Source: XYD12-FULL-36-8 sp964613805
Lineage (GTDB): Bacteria; Bacteroidota; Ignavibacteria; Ignavibacteriales; Ignavibacteriaceae
Direction: 5' to 3'
NCBI GenBank assembly: GCA_964613805.1
Contig: CAZTJF010000015.1
Location: 34,869-98,868 of the forward strand
Length of the DNA stretch: 64,000 bases
Shown: positions 56,388 through 64,000 of the stretch, piece after piece
Position numbering within the stretch: the first letter of the stretch is position 1
How the letters are laid out: each line of letters begins with the position of its first letter
Position numbers and translations under genes: made by a program
The notes under the pieces: model-generated
Databases searched by the model: none
Told to the model about the DNA's origin: nothing
What the model saw: only the letters and a program-made list of their open reading frames with translations

Positions 56388-58025
56388 TTATTTCGTAACT
56401 CCATCGGTAGCCATTCTTCCATTGACTAAAACACCATAAGCTTTTAACCCAAGCATTACGGCAAGCAAAAAGAGTAATACTGAAATAATCGAGAGTACGT
56501 AATTATTAATTATTAAGTTCTGATAAACAAGCATGAATAAAGCTGTTAATGTAACGGCAAACATAAAAATCATAGGGATAAGAACGAAAAGATATCCTTT
56601 TTTAAGATTGGCAATCCATACGGTCAACGCCAGTAAAGCAAGTGCAGCCAGCAATTGATTAGCACTGCCAAACACTGGCCAAATAGACATTGTCTGCCCG
56701 CTAAATGTTAGAGCTGCTCCAAACCCAACTGTAATTCCTGTCGCAAAAAATCTATTAGAAAATAGTGATTTGTTAGTTTGAGTTTCTTTATTATCAAAAA
56801 ATTCCTGAAGCATAAACCGTCCGAGTCTTGTAGCCGTATCAAGCGAAGTTAATGCAAATGCAGAAACAGCCAATGCGGTAAATGTTTGTGCAGTTGATAT
56901 GGAAATGTTTAAAATCGGTATTGCATTTATAAATTTGCCAACTCCAATTGAGAATGCTGGAACCGGACCTTTAGTCACAAGAATATCAATAAATTCCTTA
57001 TTTACCATCGAAGCCACTGCAACTAGTGAAAGTACAGCTAACATTCCCTCTATCAGCATTCCACCATACCCAACTACTCTGCCATCGGTTTCTTTGTTTA
57101 ATTGCTTTGCAGTTGTGCCACTTCCAACAATAGAATGAAACCCGCTAATGGCTCCGCAAGCAACCGTTACAAATAAAGCGGGAAATAAATATCCAACTTT
57201 ATCTAATGAAAAAGTATTAAAAGCGGGAATGTTAATTTCAGGTGCAGCAAAAAATACTCCGACTAATCCGAGAATCATTAATGCATAAAGTAAAAATGAA
57301 TTTAAATAATCTCTTGGCTGTAAAAGTATCCAAACAGGTACTGTTGCAGCAATAGAAATGTAGATGAGCAAAATTATTTGCCAGGTTAATGTACTAAGCT
57401 GCAGCGGAAACAAATTTCCGGCAGGAATGCTCAGAAATAACAAGATAACACCAATTAGCGTTGCTAACCAAAGTGGAGTTTTCAATTTGTATAGTGCTAA
57501 TCCAAATAGTACAGCAAGAAGTATAAATAAAATTGAGGAAGTACCTGAACTTGGAATATGAGTAAAAGTATCAGCAACTATGATTGTAAATACTGCTATT
57601 ACAAGAATTAGTGTTGCCCATGCAAAAATTAAAAAAAGTTTTTTACCGCTTATGCCAATGTACGATTCGATAATGAAGCCAATAGATTTACTTTGATGTC
57701 TAACGGAAGCAATAATGCTCGCATAATCATGAACACCGCCGATAAATATTGCACCAAAAACCACCCAAAGATAAACTGGTACCCAACCAAATCCAGCAGC
57801 TATTACTGGTCCAACAATTGGTCCGGCACCCGCAATTGAAGCAAAGTGATGACCAAGCAATACAGGGGCTTTTGCAGGACAGTAATCTACTCCATCATTC
57901 ATAGTGTGAGATGGAGTTTCTTTGTCGTTGTTTACACTAAGCCGCTTTGTGATGAAGCCGCCGTAAAATCTGTACGCGATGATGTACAGCAGTAATGCAA
58001 TTAATATTAGTTCTACCGCATTCAT
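56388..58025 (-). CDS. cstA: Carbon starvation protein A (CstA) family transporter
   Basis: 545 residues with about 14-16 membrane helices. Family landmarks: DGVDYCPAKAPVLLGHHFASIAGAGPIVGPVIAA near residue 50, WVVFGAIFIGGVHDYASI and GFHSIVGSGTTAKQLN. CstA proteins import peptides or pyruvate in enterobacteria. It lies within the tricarboxylic acid cluster, which suggests uptake of a carboxylate or peptide as carbon source; this is inference. Confidence 0.92.
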   Translation of the reverse strand: MNAVELILIALLLYIIAYRFYGGFITKRLSVNNDKETPSHTMNDGVDYCPAKAPVLLGHHFASIAGAGPIVGPVIAAGFGWVPVYLWVVFGAIFIGGVHDYASIIASVRHQSKSIGFIIESYIGISGKKLFLIFAWATLILVIAVFTIIVADTFTHIPSSGTSSILFILLAVLFGLALYKLKTPLWLATLIGVILLFLSIPAGNLFPLQLSTLTWQIILLIYISIAATVPVWILLQPRDYLNSFLLYALMILGLVGVFFAAPEINIPAFNTFSLDKVGYLFPALFVTVACGAISGFHSIVGSGTTAKQLNKETDGRVVGYGGMLIEGMLAVLSLVAVASMVNKEFIDILVTKGPVPAFSIGVGKFINAIPILNISISTAQTFTALAVSAFALTSLDTATRLGRFMLQEFFDNKETQTNKSLFSNRFFATGITVGFGAALTFSGQTMSIWPVFGSANQLLAALALLALTVWIANLKKGYLFVLIPMIFMFAVTLTALFMLVYQNLIINNYVLSIISVLLFLLAVMLGLKAYGVLVNGRMATDGVTK

Positions 58026-58045
58026 TTTGTTCTTTTTTATAGTTT

Positions 58046-58395
58046 ATTGCGAACCACGCATCTGCGTGGTGAAGCAATCTATTTATAAATTATCTCAAGA
58101 TTAAATAAATCCTTCCACTCAGGATTAAATTTTTCTATTAGTTCTATCTTCTTTTTCCTTGATCCAGCTTTTAGTTGTTTCTCTCTTTTCACAGCATCTG
58201 AACGGTTATTAAGTTTCTCATAGTAAACAAGTTTTGTAATATTATATTTTTTCGTGAAGCCCTCTATCAGTTTCGATTTGTGCTGCCAAACCCTTCTAAA
58301 AAGATTATTAGTCATTCCTGTGTAGAGAACTTTATTATTAACATTTGTTATAATATAAACGGAATAACTGTTCATAAATCAATAGAGATTGCTTC
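58046..58395. mobile_element. Candidate minimal cassette 4: REP-like hairpin and inverted repeat around a GIY-YIG gene
   Basis: At the left a hairpin accacgca-tc-tgcgtggt (58053-58070) is framed by attgc and gcaat, then gaagcaatct (58071-58080). At the right agattgcttc (58386-58395) is the exact inverse of the last unit. The gene's TAG shares two bases with the left repeat. The hairpin resembles REP-type elements. Confidence 0.45.
58079..58375 (-). CDS. GIY-YIG endonuclease domain protein
   Basis: 98 residues, the usual size for the stand-alone family. SVYIITNVNNKVLYTGMT carries the GIY...YIG core as VYI...YTG, NNLFRRVWQHK holds the catalytic arginine, and YNITKLVYYEKLNNRSDAVKREKQLK follows the family. 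Free-standing members are common in Bacteroidota, with uncertain roles. It lies between cstA and the isocitrate dehydrogenase-like gene and is bounded by repeats. Confidence 0.88.
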   Translation of the reverse strand: MNSYSVYIITNVNNKVLYTGMTNNLFRRVWQHKSKLIEGFTKKYNITKLVYYEKLNNRSDAVKREKQLKAGSRKKKIELIEKFNPEWKDLFNLEIIYK

Positions 58396-58493
58396 GAAGG
58401 TGAGTAGTTATCTGATTTCAGAAATTATGTTAATTATCCTCATGAAATTTAGATATTACATGTTTAATTTTTACTCACCTTCTCGCAATAAAA

Positions 58494-59678
58494 TTACAAG
58501 AGCTTCGTAATTATCTCATCCGTCATCTTCTGAGTAGTACATGCTCCAAATTTAAATACATCAGGTCCCCCTTTAAGTTTCATCATATCGTAAGTTTTAA
58601 CTTTTCCTTCTTCAACAACTTTGGCAATAGCAACTTGTATTTTCTTTGCTTTTTCAGTTTCACCTATGTAATCTAACATCATACAAGCACTTAAAATCAT
58701 AGCAATAGGATTTACTATTGAAGGATTTAACTCTTGATACTTTGGAGCAGAACCATGAGTCGGTTCAAACACAGCATATTCTTTTCCAATGTTTGCACTG
58801 CAAGCAAAACCGAGTCCGCCAATTAAACCCGCAAAACCATCACTTATAATATCACCGAACATATTTTCAGAAACTATAACACCGTACGATTCTGGATTTT
58901 TGGTCAGCCACATCATTTGTGCATCAATGTTGGTATCCCAAAGTTCGATTCCAGGGTAATCTTTCGCAATTTTCTTTGCTTCACTCCACATCATACCGGA
59001 TGTTTCTCTGAGTACATTTGGCTTCTCACATACAGTAACATTTTTGTATCCATATTTTTTAGCATACTCGAAAGCTTCACGAATTAATCGTTGAGTAACT
59101 TTTCTTGTAACTATCCTTGTGGATATTGCCATATCTTCGCTTGGAACATTTTTAAATGTCTTCATCTTTGGATGAGTTTCAAAAGCATCTCGCACTACTT
59201 TAGAAGGATTTGTCCATTCAACCCCTGCATATAATCCTTCTGTTCCTTGGCGAAAGATTACAGTATCTACAATCGGTTCTTCAAATTTCCCATCTGCAGA
59301 CTTTCTGATAAAATTTAATGGATTACCTTTGAATGATTTGCATGGTCTCACGCATAAATCCAAATCGAAATGCTGCCTCATGCTTACAATGGGACTGAAA
59401 TATTGCAGACCTTTTCCTTTTAAAGAAGAATCAAGTTCTCTTTCTGCCGCATCTTTTGGTTTACTTGTAATTGCACCGAATAATCCAATTTTATGTTCTT
59501 TTAGAAGATCAATTGTTCGCTGGGGGAGTGCATTTCCTTCCTTACACCAAAAATCCCATCCTATATCGGCATAAATGTAATTTGCATTGAATCCAACTGC
59601 GTTAAGGACTCTAATTGATTCAGGAAGAACAGTTTTACCAATGCCATCCCCTGGCATTGCGACGATAGTTTTACTCAT
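58494..59678 (-). CDS. Isocitrate/isopropylmalate dehydrogenase family enzyme
   Basis: 394 residues from the ATG at 59678, preceded by AGAGAG; a frame back to 59741 adds 21 residues that do not match the family. MSKTIVAMPGDGIGKTVLPE is the usual nucleotide-domain start. RQGTEGLYAGVEW, KPNVLRETSGMMWSE, DTNIDAQMMWLTKNPESYGVIVSENMFGDIISD and FEPTHGSAPKY cover the metal, substrate and cofactor sites. With aconitase and citrate lyase nearby, isocitrate to 2-oxoglutarate (or the reverse) is likely. NAD or NADP preference was not decided. Confidence 0.9.
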   Translation of the reverse strand: MSKTIVAMPGDGIGKTVLPESIRVLNAVGFNANYIYADIGWDFWCKEGNALPQRTIDLLKEHKIGLFGAITSKPKDAAERELDSSLKGKGLQYFSPIVSMRQHFDLDLCVRPCKSFKGNPLNFIRKSADGKFEEPIVDTVIFRQGTEGLYAGVEWTNPSKVVRDAFETHPKMKTFKNVPSEDMAISTRIVTRKVTQRLIREAFEYAKKYGYKNVTVCEKPNVLRETSGMMWSEAKKIAKDYPGIELWDTNIDAQMMWLTKNPESYGVIVSENMFGDIISDGFAGLIGGLGFACSANIGKEYAVFEPTHGSAPKYQELNPSIVNPIAMILSACMMLDYIGETEKAKKIQVAIAKVVEEGKVKTYDMMKLKGGPDVFKFGACTTQKMTDEIITKLL

Positions 59679-59923
59679 GATTCTCTCTTTAATTTTATTT
59701 TTTAATTGGTCAAAATTATAGAATAAACCTTGTGTAAACAAGGAATGCTTTCAAGCGAAATGCATAGGAATTTTACCTATAACAAACTTATAACCTCTTT
59801 ATATGCTTGATAATACAGAATTTCAAACATGAATACGTGGAATAATATTTGATAAAATCATGATGGACAAAAATGTTCTTGTTTTCATAATTCAATCAAT
59901 CTCATTTTAGTTTCTACGGTAAA

Positions 59924-62878
59924 ATGGAAATATCATTCGAAGAAAAAATAACAAGTTCTGAAAATACTTTTAAGGTTATTTGGGAAAAGTCATCCGATGG
60001 TATGCGTCTGACAGATGAAACCGGCACAATTGTAATTTGTAATGATGCCTATGCAGAGATGGTCGGAAAACCTAAAAGTGAACTCGAAGGATTACCACTA
60101 TCGACAATGTATTCTCCGGAATCATCCGAGCACATCATCAGTAAATATTTAGAAAACTTCAAAAGAAATTCCTTCAAGCAAAAAACAGAAACTACAGTCA
60201 AACTCTGGAATCAAAAAGTAGTTGATTTCGAAATATCAAATGCTCGCTTTGATGATAGCATCGGGAATAAATTTTTACTCACAATTTTCAGAGATATAAC
60301 CTCACGAAAAGCAAATGAACTCCTGTTGATTAAAAAGGATAAACTTCTTCAAGGAATATCGGAGGCAACAAAAGCTTTAATAAGTACATCTGATTATGAA
60401 TCCGGATATCTTGACGCATTAGAAATACTTGGTAAATCAATTGATGTTGATAGAATTTATATCTATCAGCATAAAATGGATGAAGCAAATACTGAAATGT
60501 ACTTTTCTTTACTTTATGAATGGGCATGCGATCCATTAATTTCTCAATTAAATAATAAAGATGTTAAGAAGTTATCTTACAATAGATTTAATGCACTCAA
60601 CTTCTTTGATTATTTCAATAATGGAATAACCCTGAAATGTGTGATTAAGGATCTTGATGAAGATGCGAAGAGTGTTTTTATAGATAAAAGTATTAAATCA
60701 ATTATTCTTGTTCCGATAATGGTTGACGAACATTACTGGGGTTTTATCGGTTTGGATGATTGTAAAAATGATAGAGTTTGGACTGATAGTGAAGAGTCGC
60801 TTCTTGTTACAATGGCAGCGACACTTGGTGCAGTAATCAAAAGAGATAAATTTAAAGAGGAATTGCTGCGAAAGAATAAAGAATTGGATGAAGCAGTAAT
60901 CAAAGCGGAAAAAGCGGTTAAGGCACGAAGTGAATTTCTTGCGCTAATGAGTCACGAAATTAGAACACCAATGAATGGTGTAATTGGTATGACTGGACTT
61001 CTGCTTGATACCGACCTTACTGAAGAACAGAGAGAATTTGTTGAAACTATCCGACTTAGCGGTGATCAGCTTCTTGTAATCATTAATGACATATTGGATT
61101 TTTCCAAAATAGAATCGGGAAAATTAGAGCTTGAAACGCAGCCATTTGATTTGCGGGTTTGTATCGAAGATTCTCTTGAACTGCTTGCAACTAAGGCATC
61201 AGAGAAAGGGTTGGATTTAGCTTATCTCATTGAAAATGAAACTCCCGTTACAATAAATGGTGATGTTACTCGCTTAAGACAAGTGCTAACTAACTTAATT
61301 AGTAATGCAATCAAATTTACAGAACATGGTGAGGTGTTTGTAAAAGCTTCAGCAGTTAAAGAAAAAGATAATCAGTATAAAATTCAGTTTTCCATTGCAG
61401 ATACAGGCATAGGAATACCAAAAGATAAAATGGGGAAATTATTCCATTCATTTAGTCAAGTGGATGCATCAACGACACGGAATTATGGCGGAACCGGATT
61501 AGGTTTAGCTATAAGTCGTAAACTTGTTGAAATGATGGGAGGTAAGGTTTGGGTAGAGAGCAAAGCTAATGAAGGAACGACATTCTACTTTACAATTTCT
61601 GTTGAAGCCGTAGCATTAAAATCAAAGGTTTACTTAAAAGGACAAAACTCTGTTCTTAGCGGTAAAAAAGTGCTAATTGTGGATGATAATTTAACCAATA
61701 GAAAAATTCTTAGTTCGCAAACCGAACTCTGGGGCATGCAATCAGTTATAACCGCAGATCCAAAGGAAGCAATCCAAATTCTTAAAAGCGGAGAATCATT
61801 TAATTTAGTATTGCTTGATTATCTCATGCCTGAGATTGATGGATTGATGCTCGCAGCCGATATAAGAAGCTTATATTCTGAATTAACATTGCCAATTATC
61901 ATGTTGACGTCGGTTGGTAAAAAAGATTTCTCATCTTCTATTGAACAACTGCATATTTCCGCAGTTCTGACAAAACCAATAAAGCACGAACTTTTATACC
62001 AAACTCTTTTATCAATCCTTAGTCACAACAAAAAAGGTATCTCTAAAAGAAAAATAAAACCTTATCAAGTGGCTGATAATCTTGCTCAAAAATATCCGCT
62101 CAAAATTTTAGTGGCGGAGGATAATGTTGTAAATCAAAAAGTTGTTCAAAGAATATTAGAACGAATGGGCTATCGTGCCGATGTAGTTGCAAATGGTTAT
62201 GAGGCAGTTGAGGTGCAGAAAAAAATTCCGTATGAAATTATTTTTATGGATTTGCTAATGCCTGAGATGGATGGAATTACCGCTTCAAAGATTATCCGCG
62301 AAGAATGCACGGGCGTTTGCCCAAAAATAATTGCTATGACTGCAAATGCCATGAAAGAAGATAAAGAAAGATGTCTCTCTGCCGGTCTTGATGATTTTAT
62401 AGCTAAACCAATTCGAATGGATGATTTGCAATCAATATTGCTTCATTGGGGTGAAATAATTCATAATAATAACGGCTTATCGCAAATTTCGAACAGAAGA
62501 GAGAAAACGAAGATTATAAATGAATCTGACATTTTATTTGTGAAAGATATTGCTTCGGAAAGTGATGCGGCATTCTTCGGTGAACTGTTTGATGTTTATA
62601 TTAAAGAATTACCACTTTTGATTAAAAATATTACTAAAGCAGAAGAAATTTGCGATTACAAGGAAATGTATTTTTATGCTCACAAACTAAAAGGCAGCAG
62701 TGTTACCCTTGGTATTAAACCAATTGCTGAGTTGTGTGAAAAAATAGAATCCTTTGCCAAAGAGAATAATTCAAGCGGAATAGCTTCAGAATTTTCCAGA
62801 GAATTAGTAAAAATTTTTGAACAAGTAATTGAAGAATTGGAGGTAATAAAAGAAAAATACATTAAATTTCCCGCATGA
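59924..62878 (+). CDS. Soluble hybrid histidine kinase: PAS-GAF-HisKA-HATPase-REC-REC-HPt
   Basis: 984 residues with no membrane segment, so it senses a cytoplasmic signal. PAS (about 12-125), GAF-like (about 150-310), a short coiled linker, HisKA with SHEIRTP (His344), HATPase with TNLISNAIKFTEHGEV and GGTGLGLAISRKLVEMMGG, REC1 with Asp632 (LLDYLMPEIDG), REC2 with Asp776 (FMDLLMPEMDG) and HPt with His920 (AHKLKGSS). The full His-Asp-His relay is therefore in one chain, with an extra REC. Its output partner is not in the window. The stop overlaps the next gene's ATG. Confidence 0.94.
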   Translation: MEISFEEKITSSENTFKVIWEKSSDGMRLTDETGTIVICNDAYAEMVGKPKSELEGLPLSTMYSPESSEHIISKYLENFKRNSFKQKTETTVKLWNQKVVDFEISNARFDDSIGNKFLLTIFRDITSRKANELLLIKKDKLLQGISEATKALISTSDYESGYLDALEILGKSIDVDRIYIYQHKMDEANTEMYFSLLYEWACDPLISQLNNKDVKKLSYNRFNALNFFDYFNNGITLKCVIKDLDEDAKSVFIDKSIKSIILVPIMVDEHYWGFIGLDDCKNDRVWTDSEESLLVTMAATLGAVIKRDKFKEELLRKNKELDEAVIKAEKAVKARSEFLALMSHEIRTPMNGVIGMTGLLLDTDLTEEQREFVETIRLSGDQLLVIINDILDFSKIESGKLELETQPFDLRVCIEDSLELLATKASEKGLDLAYLIENETPVTINGDVTRLRQVLTNLISNAIKFTEHGEVFVKASAVKEKDNQYKIQFSIADTGIGIPKDKMGKLFHSFSQVDASTTRNYGGTGLGLAISRKLVEMMGGKVWVESKANEGTTFYFTISVEAVALKSKVYLKGQNSVLSGKKVLIVDDNLTNRKILSSQTELWGMQSVITADPKEAIQILKSGESFNLVLLDYLMPEIDGLMLAADIRSLYSELTLPIIMLTSVGKKDFSSSIEQLHISAVLTKPIKHELLYQTLLSILSHNKKGISKRKIKPYQVADNLAQKYPLKILVAEDNVVNQKVVQRILERMGYRADVVANGYEAVEVQKKIPYEIIFMDLLMPEMDGITASKIIREECTGVCPKIIAMTANAMKEDKERCLSAGLDDFIAKPIRMDDLQSILLHWGEIIHNNNGLSQISNRREKTKIINESDILFVKDIASESDAAFFGELFDVYIKELPLLIKNITKAEEICDYKEMYFYAHKLKGSSVTLGIKPIAELCEKIESFAKENNSSGIASEFSRELVKIFEQVIEELEVIKEKYIKFPA

Positions 62879-63873
62879 ATTTAACAAATCGTAAAAAGAA
62901 AAATCTACTTACCCCTGCAAAAAGAAACAAGACAATCTCTCTCAGCAAAATAGAAATCGAGCAATATGCCAAGCGATTGCTGAAACCAAATCAAAAAATT
63001 TCTATTTATGAATTAGAAAATAAAATAATCAATGACGACCTTTTCAAAGTATTAGATTACTTACCGGATCACTTTATTGATTTGCTTTTCGTTGATCCGC
63101 CATACAACTTAACCAAGAATTTTAATGAACGATTGTTCAGACAAAGAAAAGATGAGGAATATGAAGCTTGGTTAGACAATTGGCTAAATCAAATTAATAG
63201 ATTATTAAAGCCCGAAGCGTCAATTTATATTTGCGGTGATTGGAAATCATCTTCTGCAATATTTAATGTTGCAAAAAAATATTTCATTCCACAGAACAGA
63301 ATTACCTGGGAACGAGAAAAGGGAAGAGGAGCAAAAACGAATTGGAAAAATTGTTCGGAAGATATTTGGTTTTTTACAAAGTCAAACAAATTTACTTTTA
63401 ATGTTGATGCGATTAAGCTCAAACGAAAAGTAGTAGCACCATATCGTGATAAAAGCGGCATTCCAAAAGATTGGATGGAGCACGAAACCGGAAACTATCG
63501 GATCACATATCCATCAAACATTTGGACTGATATAACAATACCTTTTTGGTCAATGCCGGAGAATACAAATCATCCAACACAAAAACCGGAAAAGCTTTTG
63601 GCAAAAATAATTTTAGCAAACTCAAACAAAGGAGATTTTATATTTGATCCGTTTCTTGGTTCAGGTTCCACTGCGGTAGCGGCAAAAAAGTTAGGGCGAA
63701 AATATTGCGGAGTTGAAATAGATGAATATTATTGCTGCCTTGCGGAAAAAAGATTAGAAAATATTAACCATGATAAATCCATTCAAGGCTACAGCGATGG
63801 AGTTTTTTGGGAAAGAAATACTTTAAAGGAACAGAACAGAGTGAAGATAGAGACAAAGCCGAAAAATTCTTAA
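62875..63873 (+). CDS. Site-specific DNA methyltransferase (N6-adenine/N4-cytosine), orphan
   Basis: 332 residues. Catalytic motif IV DPPYN is at residues 74-78, ahead of SAM-binding motif I FDPFLGSGSTA (about residues 257-266), the beta-class order. HPTQKPEKL precedes motif I as in many type II enzymes. A basic N-terminal tail (NRKKKNLLTPAKRNK) is present. No restriction endonuclease lies beside it in the visible sequence. It overlaps the kinase by four bases (ATGA), so the two are translationally coupled. Recognition site unknown. Confidence 0.9.
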   Translation: MNLTNRKKKNLLTPAKRNKTISLSKIEIEQYAKRLLKPNQKISIYELENKIINDDLFKVLDYLPDHFIDLLFVDPPYNLTKNFNERLFRQRKDEEYEAWLDNWLNQINRLLKPEASIYICGDWKSSSAIFNVAKKYFIPQNRITWEREKGRGAKTNWKNCSEDIWFFTKSNKFTFNVDAIKLKRKVVAPYRDKSGIPKDWMEHETGNYRITYPSNIWTDITIPFWSMPENTNHPTQKPEKLLAKIILANSNKGDFIFDPFLGSGSTAVAAKKLGRKYCGVEIDEYYCCLAEKRLENINHDKSIQGYSDGVFWERNTLKEQNRVKIETKPKNS

Positions 63874-64000
63874 GGTTTAAAAAGTTAGAAGGGGAAGTCA
63901 ACAGTTAGACGCGAGCCGTAAGAAGTAAGTAGTTAATAGCAAGCATGAGTCTGTAAAATAATTTGTGTAAATGGGATTTAGATTTAAAGAACATTTAAAA
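63874..64000 (+). other. Window-edge intergenic sequence
   Basis: 127 bases with no visible gene. A low-complexity stretch (gtaagaagtaagtag at about 63919) resembles the gtaaga/gaagtaag units flanking the four-helix-bundle gene at 55.3 kb, but only one side is in view. A cassette boundary just outside the window is possible. Confidence 0.35.

Overview
The window is AT-rich bacterial chromosome, most likely from the Ignavibacteria (Bacteroidota/Chlorobi group). The evidence is several secreted proteins ending in type IX secretion (T9SS) type A sorting domains (PNPFNP, then a LKxYD(I/A)LGxEVA strand), PorV/PorQ-like outer-membrane proteins, bacillithiol-type BshB1, M16 peptidase pairs, and GGAG/GAGG ribosome binding sites with frequent ATG overlaps and some TTG/GTG starts. 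Nearly every gene is chromosomal and housekeeping or envelope in character. No rRNA, tRNA, CRISPR array, phage module or classical IS transposase was seen.

Layout. 0-3.5 kb: a truncated hypothetical and a secreted deacetylase-like/dockerin protein. 3.5-10.2 kb: a TetR-TolC-MFP-RND efflux operon on the minus strand, with a candidate operator in front of it. 10.3-15.2 kb: a HEAT-like secreted protein, an M14 peptidase split by one in-frame TAA, and RtcB RNA ligase. 15.5-23.8 kb: a long plus-strand run (glycosyltransferase, radical SAM, outer-membrane barrel, site-2 protease, lipoprotein, a propeller with a FlgD-like sorting domain, two PorV/PorQ proteins). 23.9-36 kb: amidohydrolase, three T9SS cargo proteins, BshB1, an M16 pair and DUF389. 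36-40 kb: an NfeD-slipin cluster. 40-46.5 kb: acetyl-CoA synthetase and a MacAB-like exporter. 46.5-59.7 kb: a minus-strand tricarboxylic acid cluster (CitF, a CitD-CitE fusion, MmgE/PrpD, aconitase, HD protein, CstA, isocitrate dehydrogenase-like). 59.9-63.9 kb: a soluble hybrid histidine kinase overlapping an orphan DNA methyltransferase.

The most striking signal lies in the tricarboxylic acid cluster. Four small non-metabolic ORFs sit between the enzyme genes: two four-helix-bundle (23S intervening-sequence type) proteins, one GxxExxY protein and one GIY-YIG endonuclease. Each is bounded by inverted copies of its own short repeat, and in three of the four the stop codon (the reconstructed one for GxxExxY) lies in or touches the repeat. 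Two of the four carry a single frameshift. They look like minimal mobile cassettes (repeat-ORF-repeat).

Separately, short hairpin or low-complexity elements, some like those in the intergenic spaces, have been captured in frame in the T9SS sorting domains. All three type A sorting domains in the window carry such a sequence in the same inter-strand loop.
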